A stretch of 64,000 nt of DNA, taken from positions 3,814,001 to 3,878,000 of the forward strand of contig LR746279.1 of the NCBI GenBank assembly GCA_902729315.2, read 5' to 3'. The notes beneath the pieces are model-generated. The model saw only the letters and a program-made list of their open reading frames with translations, was not told the DNA's origin and made no database searches. Position 1 is the stretch's first letter, and every line of letters starts with the position of its first letter. The position numbers were made by a program, and so were the translations under genes. Of this stretch, positions 1 to 10,890 are shown piece by piece. Origin of the DNA: Spirodela intermedia (Eukaryota; Streptophyta; Magnoliopsida; Alismatales; Araceae).

Positions 1-32
1 GGCGGGATTCAGAGGGCTCTTCCTGTGGTTCC

Positions 33-527
33 TCACGTCGCCGCCGTCGCCGGAAGTCCCCCTTCTTCTTCCTCGTCTCCGCTCGGCGGAGGAGGAGAGT
101 TGAGGTCGAGGAGCAATGGCGCGGCGGCGTTCCGAGAGCCCTTCCGGTGGCCGCCGAGGGCCATTCCAATCCCCTCCGCCGGCCACCCTCCTTCCAGCTT
201 CTCGCTGCCGCCGCCGTGGAGAACCACTGAGTCGCCCTCCTCCGCCGTCCTCTCCGGCGCCAGCGGGACCTTCTTTCGCTGCCTGCCCAGCGCCGCCGCC
301 GCGCTGTGGCTCTTCATGTGGCCGCCTAGACCCGTTCCGGTGGAGAAGATCCTGCCGCAGTGGCCGCACTTGTACTCCTTCCCCGGCTGCGCAGCCGGCC
401 TGCTTCTCCTAGTCTTCTTCTTCGGCACCGTCGCCGAGGACGACTGCGCCGAGGAGACGGTGGACCCGCTTTCTGTCTCCTCGCCGCCGGCGTCCCTCGC
501 CGGCGGGCTCCGGCAGCGGATCCTCAT
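33..527 (-). CDS. C2H2 zinc-finger protein with EAR repressor motif (164 aa)
   Basis: Likely nuclear transcriptional repressor. The single-exon frame carries one clear C2H2 finger of spacing C-x2-C-x12-H-x3-H (CGHCGRIF...GLGGHMKSH), the plant QALGGH-type helix changed to TGLGGH. A second finger is only a relic (ALGGHRKGS, cysteines lost). Near the C-terminus LLLDLNSPPP is a DLNxxP EAR motif, which in this family recruits TOPLESS-type corepressors. Between start and finger lie a Ser-rich stretch and a basic KKKTRRSR run, a plausible nuclear signal. The frame is open 58 codons further up to 701, but that part reads like 5' UTR. The Met at 525-527 (minus strand) has a good AAGATG context and is chosen here. 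ZAT-like proteins usually have two or more intact fingers, so this is a reduced member. Family call firm; target genes unknown. Confidence 0.8.
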   Translation of the reverse strand: MRIRCRSPPARDAGGEETESGSTVSSAQSSSATVPKKKTRRSRPAAQPGKEYKCGHCGRIFSTGTGLGGHMKSHSAAAALGRQRKKVPLAPERTAEEGDSVVLHGGGSEKLEGGWPAEGIGMALGGHRKGSRNAAAPLLLDLNSPPPPSGDEEEEGGLPATAAT

Positions 528-718
528 CTTCTTGAACCTCAACGACAAGCTCCCCGGTGCAGTTTCGCCGGCGGGGGGAGAAGGGGGGTGGTTCGGAAGG
601 CCTGCTTTATGGGGAAAGCCGGGGGGGAACTTTTGCTCTTTAAAGGACCAAATCCGGGCCGGGCTGGGATTCCCGGCTTGGCCCGTACTCTTTACTTCCA
701 CCCTGACGAAAAGCCCAT

Positions 719-738
719 CGCTCTCTCTCTCTCTCTCG
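719..738. repeat. (CT)n microsatellite
   Basis: A short pure CT run upstream of the minus-strand C2H2 gene, in its promoter/5' leader zone. GA/TC runs of this kind sit in leaders or promoters of many genes in this window. Confidence 0.9.
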
Positions 739-1050
739 TAGCTTTGCTCCCGTGTTAGACATCGTAAGAACGGGTGGATAGGAGGTCGACGAGGTCTCTC
801 GGAGTATTCGTCGCATGCAACGACGACCGAGAGGAAGAGGCAGAGGGAGAAGAGAAGGAAGAAGAAGAGGAGCAGGACCAGTGGGGGTGAGAGAGCAGAA
901 TCCGAGGAGGGGGAGTCAAGATTTCAAGAGGGCCATGGAAGAATGGCCATTCATTCAGTCATTCATTCAGTCATTCATTCACGTTCCTTCTTCCTGCTCC
1001 AATTGCAACTCCGCCCATCTAAAAATAAGGGGGAAGAGCCCACCGGCTCC
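739..1050. other. Intergenic, C2H2 promoter side / acidic-gene 3' side
   Basis: No convincing coding sequence. It holds a purine-rich stretch (about 820-900) and a 12-bp tandem repeat with unit CATTCATTCAGT, 2.75 copies, at 948-980. Open frames here are low-complexity shadows. Confidence 0.6.
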
Positions 1051-1524
1051 TCACTTCCTCTTCTTCGCCGGCGGCTGCTCCTCGTCTTCTTCGTCTTCTT
1101 CCTCTTCTTCCTCTTCTTCCTCTTCTTCCTCCTCATCCTCGTCTTCGTCCTCTTCCTCCTCTTCCTCCTCGCTGCCGCCCTCCCCATTAGCCTCCGGTTC
1201 CTCGCCTTCCTCCTCCTCCTCCTCGCCGCCGCCGCCGCCGCCGCCGTCCTCTTCCTCCTCCTGCTCTTCCTCCTCGCCGCCGTCGTCCTCTTCCTCCTCC
1301 GACTCTCCGTTGTCCACAGCCTCCCCCGCCGCCCTGCTCCTACCGCCGTAAAGATCAGAGATCGCCGGAGAAGGAGAAGAAGAAGACAAGGAAAACTGAA
1401 CCAGACCTCTCGCCGCTCTGCTCCGCCGCCGCAATCTCGCCGGCGGAGGACGATCCCATCTGAAGCGCAAACAGAGATTGCCGTCAGAAGGTCCGCCGTC
1501 TCCTCCAGCGGTGCCAGGGGCCAA
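1051..1524 (-). CDS. Glu/Asp-rich acidic protein, 3' terminal exon (5' limit uncertain)
   Basis: The minus-strand frame ends in a long acidic tail (runs of Glu broken by Gly, Asp and Asn) followed by EQPPAKKRK at the C-terminus, a basic nuclear-signal-like end. This architecture matches a plant family of small acidic nuclear proteins usually annotated only as glutamic-acid-rich or VHS3-like; molecular role unknown. The tail is clearly coding-like because the acidic bias is confined to one frame, although a GAA/GAG repeat also forces it. The upstream limit is unclear. The frame is open to Met 1524, but a pyrimidine-rich tract ending in GGTAG near 1343-1347 could be a splice acceptor, in which case only about 1051-1342 is exon. 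A candidate first exon is listed separately at 2125-2271. Confidence 0.5.
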   Translation of the reverse strand: MAPGTAGGDGGPSDGNLCLRFRWDRPPPARLRRRSRAARGLVQFSLSSSSPSPAISDLYGGRSRAAGEAVDNGESEEEEDDGGEEEEQEEEEDGGGGGGGEEEEEEGEEPEANGEGGSEEEEEEEDEDEDEEEEEEEEEEEEEDEEDEEQPPAKKRK

Positions 1525-2124
1525 CCCAGAAGAAAAGAGAAGACCTCTAAGTTGGAAAGAATGGATTTTTATGCCATATCCAGATAGATCTACCCAATGA
1601 ACTTGAAAGGGTTATTTTTTCTTCTCTGACCCCAGATCCAGATCCAGAACCCATGCTCGATGCTTGAACCCTAACAAAATCCAGAACCCATCTTCACTAA
1701 ATAGAGTTCATTAGAACCCAGATCCGGAACCCATGCTAACCCAATACTCAGTAGCTCGAGCCCTAGATTCGGAACGTAGGTTGACGAAGATGGCCAGGTA
1801 AAAACCCTAGATTCAGAAACCCATGAAGAACTGGGCAGAGCAGGAAGGGGAAGTGGCGGAGGAAACCAGGGAGCAGAGGATTAGGAGACAAGAACAGGAA
1901 AAATACCAATGAAAAGACGGAAATCAGAGAGACAAGCCCTCTTTTCTGTGATATCAAATGAACCCATTTCAGGAAGCTCCGACTTGATTGAACGACAAGG
2001 ATAAACCAGGTATCGAAGATAACTAAAATCGAAACAGATGTTGAAGCCTCACATGAGAAGAAGAAAAGAATAATCAATGGCGCCTGCCATCATCCTTTTC
2101 TAGTGAGAGAGGGAAACCCATTAC

Positions 2125-2271
2125 CGCTAGGGCGAGCAGGAAGACGGTATCTCCAATGGCGGCGATGGTCCCGGCCAGTAGGGAGCGGAGGAGGCCCTCC
2201 AGCGCCGGGGCGGCGGCGGTGGCCGCTACCTCCAAACCACCGCCCACTCCACTCGCGGCCTCCACCTCCAT
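2125..2271 (-). CDS. Candidate first exon of the acidic-protein gene
   Basis: Reads 49 codons from an ATG (MEVEAASG...) with a hydrophobic stretch (TVFLLALA) and then a GTAATG donor in phase 0. Strand and position fit an upstream exon for the acidic protein at 1051-1524, but the phases do not join cleanly with the best acceptor near 1343. A weaker in-phase acceptor (GGTTCAG before 1400) would be needed. Offered only as a candidate; it could be chance in GC-rich leader sequence. Confidence 0.25.
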
Positions 2272-2536
2272 CAAGAGAAGCGCTTGCAGGAGCAGAGAAT
2301 CGAGCACTGCAAAAAAAAAAGGAGAGCGAGAGAGGAAGATGGAGAAGACGCGGCGGGGGAGGAGAAGCCCTCAGACGAGGACTGGAGAGTGAGGACACGC
2401 AGAATGGAGAGTATCCTTGTCCCCTCCCTAACTTGCCCACGGTGACTCTCTCTCTCTCTCCCCCTCTATTGTCGGGGATTTAGGGCTTCGTCGCGTGTCC
2501 GCCGAATTTCCTCGTGCCGGGATCCGACCACGCGGG

Positions 2537-2538
<2 letters not shown>

Positions 2539-2574
<36 letters not shown>
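2539..2574. repeat. (GA)n microsatellite
   Basis: An uninterrupted GA run of about 35 bp, just upstream of the acidic-protein gene in its transcriptional direction. Confidence 0.95.
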
Positions 2575-2575
<1 letters not shown>

Positions 2576-2579
2576 CCAA

Positions 2580-3760
2580 GTAAAAATAAAGAAATAAATA
2601 CTGAGAGATGAATGTGTTATGACTTAACATGAGCGAAAGTTAATTATTTTTGTTATGACTAAACATGAGAGATGAATGTGTTATTTAATGTTAATACAAC
2701 AATAATATCATGCTAACTAGTACATATACGTGTGATGTCACCCGTCTACCAATGGGCCAAGATGGAGAGCAGGAAGAGGAAGGAACATGATTAGTGTGAA
2801 AGTGTCATTGTGATGTGAATGTGTTTCTCTGAGTTCCTTTCATATCGTCACGACTTGTGTGAACACATGCATATTCCATCATAAAATGTGTTGACTTTTG
2901 GAGCCTTTCAAATTTTTTTGATGACAAAATAGTTATGAGGGTGGTAGAACATCAATTTTTGCATTTCAATTGTTATTAGGTCAAGAGATTAGAAAAATCA
3001 TGACCTTTTTCCTTCTTACAAGACCTAGAGTGCTTCTTTTTTTACTCTCAGGAATTAAGTTGACCATTTAAATTAAAGAAAATCAAGAAAAAAAATCCTT
3101 TTATAAGTTGACCATTTCTTCTCCACAAGTGTTTAAGCTCAAGGATCAGATTCAATGATTTAGGCCAAGTATTTAAGCACACCCACACCTCACATGCTTC
3201 TGCATCTCTAAGCTAAGTAAATCACAACACTTGAAGAAGTTAAATACATTGAACATGTAAGAGCATTCATTTGCTCTTTACTTGTTATTGAATACTTCAA
3301 GTATACAAAGTCAACCTACAATCATATAAATCTGGGAAAGAGTTTTAGTACATTACCACTTATGAGATTACTAACATTCGTTTGCATGGATGTGGTAATC
3401 ATAAAAGCAACTCAAGGTCTCCAAAAATGTTTGGATTAAATAAAAGAGATGCATCCTTCGCAACTCAAGGGGCCTAAGAAGGAAACTAGCACCAGCTGAT
3501 CTTAGTTAAGATGTATGTTAGAGGGGCCTTTAGGGTTAATTTACTCTAACTATTAAGGGTAGAACATGTCATGGCTCTCGACATTCATCTCCTTACTTCT
3601 GTAGAAGCTTCAATCCTTTGTTTTCGTTGCTTGAATAATCTTTATTTATATATTTATTTTGTTATAAAATTAATGGAGTGAATAACCGACGAGCATTCAG
3701 TGATTAGGTGACCTTTCAAGAAATGGAAATTGTGTGTGTGGACATCCCAGGGGGTGGGCG
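2580..3760. other. AT-rich intergenic spacer
   Basis: No gene seen. A short direct repeat (ATGAGAGATGAATGTGTTAT-like, near 2605 and 2664) suggests a small local duplication; the rest is unstructured AT-rich sequence. Confidence 0.6.
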
Positions 3761-3769
3761 GCGGTGTTG

Positions 3770-4217
3770 CAACGGCTAGATTACCCCTGCGCCACTGTAA
3801 TGCCAGATTCGCGCCTTTTTTCTAAATACCACCCGTTGCGGCGGAGTATTGGCGGCAACAGGTGATATACAACGTTTACGGCTTTTAGAATGCCCTCCCT
3901 CCCCCAAGACTCTTTCTTGCATCTCCGCTACGTTATGTACAACCTCTGCTCTGCCCACCGCCGCCGTCGCCTACTCCCACACTTCTCTCTCTTTCTTTCG
4001 CTCTCTCTCTCTCTCTCTCTCTCGTTCTCTGCCCGCTCTCTGTGGGCAGCTCCCGAGGCGTTTCCGTGTTCCTTCTCTTTCAATCGTCTTGCGCCTCCGG
4101 CGTGGGGTGGTGCTGGATTTCCTGCATCGACTCCGAGGAAGCGGCTGGCAGAGCACGGCGGCGATCGGCAGGAAGACGAAGAGGGCGGATTCCGAGCCAC
4201 CTTCTCCCGTCGGAGAT
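3770..4217 (+). promoter_or_regulatory. Promoter and 5' leader of RING copy A (array-wide conserved block)
   Basis: A conserved block that recurs before every copy in the array. It starts with a CCTGCGCCACTG...CAGATTCGCGCC motif (3785-3819), then a TATA-like TATGTA at 3934-3939, then CTCTGCCCACCGCCG and a (CT)n leader (about 3992-4023). Recognisable counterparts lie near 7250, 10650, 16051 and 22090. The TATA element is kept in A, D (22251-22256) and E (10811-10819) but absent at this position in B and C. That these blocks drive transcription is inferred from position. Confidence 0.55.
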
Positions 4218-6023
4218 ATGCAGAGCGAACCACGTTTCCGGGCGCAACAGGGGCGCGGCTTCCGTCGGTGAGTATCTCTTTCCCTTCGTCCACATACCTC
4301 CGAGCCCTCTCCTTCTTCTTGCCATATTTTTCTTGGGGCCTATCGATCTTTCTTTCTATTCTTTTTGCCGATCCTTTTTTTTTTTTCTCTCGCAGTTGCC
4401 CTCCTCCCGTCCGAGCGGGCCTCTCGTTCCTCTCTCTCTCTCTCTCTCTCTCTGTCTATCTCTTCCCATAGTATAATAGAGGGCGCGTCTCCTAGAAAGG
4501 CCTCTTCTCCTCGCTTCTCCTTAGGACCCCTTGTCCTCGGCGATCACGGTAGCCTTTTTCCGCTTCGTCGGGTGACAAGAAAAGAAGCAGTTTGAGAAAC
4601 AGAGGTTTTGCCCATTAGAAAGGAAGAAGGGACAGACGAATTCTTCCTCGCTCTTCCTACCCTCTGGGCTTCTTGAAATTCAATTCAAGCTCAAGAAGAA
4701 TGAGAAAAGTCTGGCGGTGGTGCGCAGCGCTTTCAGGGTCTGAGTCGCCCAAGTTGCTCCTTTGATTCTGGGTTCTCTCTTATAATCCCCGTCATCAGGA
4801 AGAGGAATGCGGTCCAGAGACCATCTCTGTTCACTGATGGGAGGGTCTGAAAATCCAATCCGCCGTCATGCTCTCTTCTTTTCTGTCCTCACACCTTTCA
4901 GGTGTCGACTCGGTTCAAAAACTGGGCAGCCCGGATTCAAATGCCGCTAAGTGTTCTCCGTTTTCTTTCTCTCTGGACAGGGGTGCTCCGGGTATGGGAT
5001 TGCGTTGGAGGATCTATTCAGGGAGGGAGGAGAGCACGCTAATTGATGTGAGATCTCTCACACCCACCCACCCACCCACCATTCTCTGATCGTATTGCTG
5101 CTTGTGGATTACATAGACCGGCGGAGGGGGTCTCACCAGGTTGGGTTTCTGTGTTGCTTGTCTAAAACAGGACGTGCTCATTCTAAACGAATCGCCTCTC
5201 CTCGGAGGTCGTCAAAGCTCCCAGAGCCCTCGTTTTAGGCAGAGTCCTCACGAGGTAAAACGACGTTGGCCTCCTTCCTCTTAATCTTTTCTGCTGCCTC
5301 TGAGCTTCTGCCGAATATGGCTGAGAGAGAGGGTGCAATACTCAATCATTTGCTTCCCTTCCACGCGCTTCAATCTAAGCTGACTCGTCCTGTTTCCCTT
5401 GGCAGCAGCGCGCGAGAAGCTCGTTGAATCCCGCGCGATGGAGCGGGAACATGATGGTTGATGTAAGTTTTTTGATGGCCTGACCCGCTGTGTTCCTCCT
5501 AGCTCTGACCGGGGGGGGTACAAGCAGCAGCCTCGCCTCCATTGCGCTGACTTTGGTTCCCTCTTTGACTTTCTGTCTGCCCCAGGAAGTGGTGATACTT
5601 GACGATGGATCGGCGGAGTTGATCCGGCGGCGCAGCCATCTTCAGCCAGGTATGCGGCCGCCGGAGGGTGGTCAGCAGACAATAGTGACGAGCTCCGGGG
5701 TAACCGAGGAGATGGCCCTGTTGCTCTTCAGGCCGAGAAAATGTGTGTCCTCCTCCACGGCCTACGCCAACGACGAAACCTGCCGCATCTGCCAGGTAAC
5801 TTCAGGGAGAAGACGGACGGTTGGTGGCGCAGCCGATCAGCCCAGCAGCTTCTCTGACTGCTCGATGTATCTTTGTGTCTGGCAGGAGGACTACGACGAG
5901 GGCGAAGACATCGGGATGCTGAGCTGCGGGCACGCCTTCCACGTTGCCTGCGTTGGGAGATGGCTGACGCAGAGGAATGTCTGCCCGATTTGCAGGAAGA
6001 CCCCCTTCCTGCCCACTGTGTGA
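4218..6023 (+). CDS. RING-H2 E3 ubiquitin ligase, intact copy A (six exons, 201 aa)
   Basis: Exons: 4218-4267, 4981-5047, 5171-5254, 5406-5462, 5586-5795, 5886-6023. All have GT-AG borders; phase is 2 at the first junction and 0 at the rest, and the joined frame is open for 603 nt plus stop. The C-terminus is a C3H2C3 RING: CRIC, then CGHAFHVAC with both zinc histidines, the E2-contact Trp (GRWL), then CPIC. The RING is split by an intron after CRICQ, as in related copy C. Residues before the RING (EEM...RKCVSSSTAYANDETC) resemble the MBR2/HIP1/RHG1A group. Compared with B and C it lacks most of their long third exon and the MSYEELL...LEEQIGN block, so it is a shortened derivative. The start is the ATG conserved among copies (GATATGCAG). 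Expected role: substrate ubiquitination with an E2; substrate unknown. Confidence 0.7.
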
Positions 6024-6598
6024 AGACTCCCCTCTCCTCCACCTTCCATGTATTTGGGCATTACATGATTCAAGTCACCGTCTCTAATTAATGTCCCTAA
6101 CAATTGGTTTATGTCACCATGTTCTAAGTTATCAGGAGATCACACCAACCGTGATGGGATGTTGACTTTTTAGGGGTAATATAGCGAGGGATCTGTTTAA
6201 GGAATAATTATTCTCCAAAAACAATGCTTAGATGGTCCAGTTTAGCTATCTTCAACTACATTACTCCCTTTCAATACATCAAATCTTGAAAGATACTTTA
6301 GATGTATATATAATTTTATTTAAAATAAATGATGAGCGTAAATTCAGAGTGTAAATTAATCAATGATGAACGTTCAGAACTAAGTAGCCATTGAAGATAA
6401 CCCTGATTTTATATAGAGAACATTAATTTTCAACCCTCTCTTTTCTTCTTCTCTTTTTATAACTTAAAATTCTAAAATTAGATAAAAAATTGAAACATTG
6501 AAAACCAAGAGAGCACATCTTTTAATGATTCAAATATCCTTTACAGTCAAACCAATGCACATATATATATATATGTAGAGGTGTTAACACACACACAC

Positions 6599-6631
<33 letters not shown>

Positions 6632-7186
6632 CATATTGGAGTTAAATAGTTCTAGTATGTCTACTAAGAATCCCCTCTCATATAAATAATACAAAAAATG
6701 CATTTCTTAACAAAGTAATGAGTTTGCAATCAAATTAACTGTAAAATTTCGCCAAATAAAACGTGAATACGAAATGTAAATTATTTCTTATCATTTTAAT
6801 GGGAAACATCATTAATTTGAGAACACATTTCATAAAGTTATTGCTAATTAATATTCAATAATATTTACAAAATTCTGAAAAGTGTGTAACCAATGTGGGT
6901 TCAATAAAATAATTTTATATCAACAATGATCAGATTGAGAATTTCAATCGATAAATCCAGCACACTAATTACACTTATATCTTTCAGACGTTCACATGAA
7001 ATGTGATGCACTAATCATTACTTTTCATCAACGATCGTTTCTATAATAATTAACATTTACAATATAACCAATCAAAGTCACATTTTTTGAGTGAAAAATT
7101 CATCAGAATTATAAAATTTTAAACATGATAATCAAAGATATTTCTTGAAGTACCTTTTTGGCACCAAGTATCATTAATATTTAGCC
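6024..7186. other. AT-rich spacer with microsatellites
   Basis: No coding sequence. It holds AT/CA dinucleotide runs at about 6562-6631 and otherwise AT-rich sequence between RING copies A and B. Confidence 0.7.
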
Positions 7187-7188
7187 GT

Positions 7189-9940
7189 TCAAGAAAAGGA
7201 AATGGTGTAGACGTCCCGGGGCGGGGCAGCTTCGCAACGGCTATATTTCCCCTGCGACACTAAGTTATCAGATTCGAGCCTTTTTTTGCGTATCCGCCCG
7301 TTGCGGCGGGATACGTAAACGGTTCGGCTTTTAGTAGCTCCTCCCGCCTTAGTCTCTCTTGCCGACAACCTTTCTCTCTCTCTCTCTCGCTCTCTGTCCG
7401 CTCTGTGGCAGCCCCGGCGGCGTCCCCTTCTTCCTTCTCTTTCCTTCTTCTTGCGCTTCCGATGAGGGGTGGTGCTGGTTTTCCTCCGCCGACTCCCTGG
7501 ATGCGAGTGACGGAGCACGGCGGCGATCGGCAGGAAGAGGAGTTTCCGAGCCACCTGCTCCCATGGGAGATATGCAGACTGGCCCAAGATTCCGGGGGCA
7601 GCGTGGGCGCGGCTTCCACCGGTGCGCATCTTTTTCACACCTTACGCGTATCTCCGAGCCCTCTCCTTCTTGTTGTTATCTTTTTCTTGCCGCATATCGA
7701 TCTTTCCCTGTTTTTTCATCTTTCTTTGCCGGTCCTTTTTTCTCTCGCACCCCCCCTCGCCCTCGTCCCCTCCTTCCACTGCTCAGAGAGAGACTCGTCC
7801 TCGCCTCGTGGACCTCTCGTTCCGTTCCCCCTCTCTCTGTCTCTCCGAGAAAGAGCCCTTCTTCTCGCTTCTTCCCGTTCAGGCTTCTTTTATTTCAATT
7901 CAAGCTCGAGGAGAAAAAGAAAAACCTGGCTGCGATGGTGGCACTTTCAGGGTCTGAGTTGTCCAGGTTGATTGATCCCTTGTTTTTTCCTTGTACCCAT
8001 TAAACTCTATTGGATGCCCGAAGGACTGCAGCCTGATTTTCTGCAGTCGGCATTGATCACAAGCAGAGGATGATTTCTTGACCAGACTCTCTTCCTCCGC
8101 CGTTGATCCGGCTTAAAAACGGGACCGCCGGCATTGTTCAAGTGCAGAATTCCAAGGGAAATACAGTGATTCTCCGTTTTTTTCACCTTGCGCAGTGGTG
8201 CTCCGGGAATGGGATCACATACAAGATGGGTGTAGAGCACGCTAATCGACGTGAGATCTTCCACCCTCACAAACGGCTGATCATCTTGCTGCTTCTGGTT
8301 CACACAGAACGTCGGCTGCCTCATCGGGTTCTCTTTGTTTCTTGTCTGAAACAGGACGTGGTCACTCTGAACGAATCGGCTCTCCTCGGGAGTCGCCGAG
8401 GATCGCGGAGCCCCGGAGGTATGGAGAGGCGTTATGGCTTCAGACAAGGCTACCCGCCTTCCTCTCACTTTTCTGCATCGGAGGATGAGCAATGGGCTTC
8501 CATCAGCGGGTTCCAACACATGAGCCCAAGTGAGAGCCCAGGTGGTCCATGGGAGGAGGCATACCCGATAGGCTTGGAAAGATGGAGGCTTCCAGAGCAG
8601 ACGATGCAAGCTCAAACCATTGATCCTGAAATCCGGAGTTTGGGCATTATCAGCATGATTATCCCCGGAAACATGGTACCCATTTTGCTCTTTATTCCCG
8701 GTTCTGGCGTTCTTCCGGCAGTAGCTCCGATTTGGGTGCCCAAGAAGGTCCAATGAGTCCGTATCTAGAGATCTCACCAGAGCCTGCTTCCGGGGCCTCT
8801 CCCAGCGGTGTCATGGGAGCCCCCTCGAACCTGTGGAATCATCAGGCAAGATATACGATGACATTTGAGGTATTTTCATGAATCAATCTCGTTCAATTTC
8901 GTGTGTTTTGAATCTTATTCTCATCATTTGTATGTTATGATTTATTATATAGACATTTTTTGTGTTGCCCATGACCAGCATTAAGCTGAAATGATTGCTG
9001 AACTCGCTGCATTATTTACTGGCTCAACCCCTCGCCCTCCTCCCTCCCTCCCCAAAACAAACAATAAAAGGAAGCAGAAGAAAAAGAAGAAAAGCTTAGT
9101 GCGTTGACCTGTGACTTGGATTTGATGTAACAAGGTCTCTGAAAAATACGATTCCCGTTCTCTAAATCAATGAGCTTCTCAAACATGCTGAAGCTTTCTC
9201 TGGAACTACGCACATCTTGGAAAGTCGCCAAAAGCTGCCTATTTACTCGTTCAGATCTGATTTCACTCTGTTTGCCTTCAGCCTTACAGTAGATGCGATT
9301 TTTTTCTTACCTTTGCATCATCTGGGGAGCAGCAGTAAAATTCATGGTGGAGCATCCCAGATTCTTTGATGTTATTGCTTGCAGCCTTTTTTATTGCTTT
9401 TCTAACCCCATAAGGGAAAATTAATTGGGTTCACTCTTATTATCTGATCCACTCTCCCAAATAACGCTGTATACCGTATTTCTTTAGTCTAACTTTGTGT
9501 GGTTTCTCTATGCAGCAAAGCCCAGATGCTGCCGACTTCATGCAAATGGAGGAATACATGATGATTGATGTGAACTCTCATCAACATGCTCTGATTCAGA
9601 CTACTTACTTGTGTTGGTAACATACATTTTCTTAGCATTCCGTCCCTCTTTTGGCAGGATGTAATGACTTTGGATGAGTCTGTGTACCATAACATGCATC
9701 AAGATATGCACCTCGACGTCGATACCATGTCGTATGAGGTCAGATGGTCAAACCCAGTCATTTCTAGCTCCTCGTTGTCCAGGATGCATGTAGTCAACTC
9801 CTCGTGGGAATTATTTGTTCGTCCTTGACAGGAGCTGTTGACATTGGAGGAGCAGATTGGGAACGTAATCTTGCGTTGGAAAATGGCTGGTTCAGTAGAA
9901 GGTCTGCCCAATTTGTAAGAAGACGGGTTTGTCTACCTAA
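7189..9940 (+). pseudogene. RING-H2 copy B, pseudogene
   Basis: Same promoter block and exon order as copy A. Exon 1 (7572-7621, MQTGPRFRGQ...) is the same 50 nt long but has a weak GTGCGC donor. Exon 2 (from 8196) has a TAG where copies A and C read GAG. Exon 3 (from 8355) opens DVVTLNESALLG and is long (...GGPWEEAYP...), then loses frame near 8750 while homology continues to about 8870 (...TMTFE|GT). Exon 4 is 9516-9569 (ending MMID) and exon 5 is 9658-9738 (ending MSYE). The last exon starts at 9832 (ELLTLEEQIGNV) and jumps by deletion straight into the second half of the RING, where a TAG precedes KVCPICKKTG. With the first zinc ligands gone it cannot form a RING. Flanking introns are AT-rich and unremarkable. 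Confidence 0.8.
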
Positions 9941-10504
9941 ATCCTGACTACTTTTGGGCTTCTTTCTTCCTTACACTTCATCTGTCTGTTGTTTTGTTCT
10001 TCCAGTGTATATTTATAAATACGTGCATACATATACTTGTGTGAAGATCAGATTTATGAATCCCTTGGCTTTTATTCCTCATTTAATTCCATCAATAAAT
10101 GAGTTTCTTGCCTTGTTTGTTGTTTGGGTCAGAGGGAAATTGTTACTTTCTTTTCTCGCTGATTGTCCGGTAGCAATGTGTTTTTTTTCGCTTTAAGCAG
10201 GTACAAAACGTTTTGATCCAGTCGGTTTGCTGCAAGGCATTTTTTCTATAATATTTTTCTTTAATAATATGCTTCTCTTAGACTCAACAAGGCATCATAA
10301 ACTTAGTTAAGTGACAGTATGGATGGAGATAGTACTGCAAACTTAGTTCTTTCCTAATTTCTCTCTTTTGGCTGCACCACCATTTCTTCTTGAGAGCTGA
10401 CTCTTTCTCTAATTGCCAGCAGCCAAGATGGCAAGATCAAGTCAATGTTCATTCGACTCTACCCAAGAAAGAATATACCACTGGAGATGGCAGGTATTTA
10501 TCTG
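9941..10504. other. Non-coding stretch between RING copies B and E
   Basis: Likely the 3' flank of copy B; T-rich, with no coding sequence or RNA gene recognised. Confidence 0.5.
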
Positions 10505-10890
10505 AATATAGTTTGCTTCAGAGCCTTGCAGATGGCCCCGAGGAACAACTAGCAATGGAGAGGAGAACAAAATTGGTCCATCTTTAACCACGGGGCACAT
10601 GACAATTATGTGCGTGGCGGTGGGTCTCAATCAATGGCTGCCTTTCTACATCCCTGCGTCACAGGATTACTAGATCCAAACTCTGAGAAAAAGAAAAGCT
10701 CGCCTTTTCACTAGTTACAAAGGAGTTTTGGAAGACACTCGTAATACAATGGCCCAGTCCTCCCTCCCCCTAAGACTCATGGCGACTTCAATTCTTCCTC
10801 TCCAATATAGTATATATAAACTTTACTCTGCCCGTCGCCACCACCACTGACTGTCGTACCCTTTTTGTCTAAGTGATTGTGTACTCTTCT
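10505..10890 (+). pseudogene. RING array remnant E (promoter/leader only)
   Basis: Carries the array's upstream block without any coding exon. GCAGATGGCCCCGAGGAACA (near 10529) matches the start of the copy D block near 21927. CCCTGCGTCACAGGATTACTAGATCC (10652 onward, shown broken here as CCCTGCGTCACAGG / ATTACTAGATCC) matches the CTGCGCCACTGGATTACCAGATTCG-type motif of A and C. A TATATATAA box (10811-10819) is followed by CTTTACTCTGCCCGTCGCC as in A and D. Similarity stops near 10870, before any exon. Reads as a truncated duplicate. Confidence 0.55.

Noticed and set aside
25-741. Long plus-strand frames over the C2H2 gene
   Set aside because: Antisense shadows of GC-rich coding sequence; no domain, and the minus strand has a clear zinc finger.
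943-1587. Ser/Leu/Arg-rich plus-strand frames at 815-1587
   Set aside because: Translations of the GAA/TCC low-complexity tract that encodes the acidic tail on the other strand.
3849-4271. 140-codon frame ending at RING copy A exon 1
   Set aside because: Upstream part translates the TATA region and CT leader; the array-conserved ATG at 4218 is a better start.
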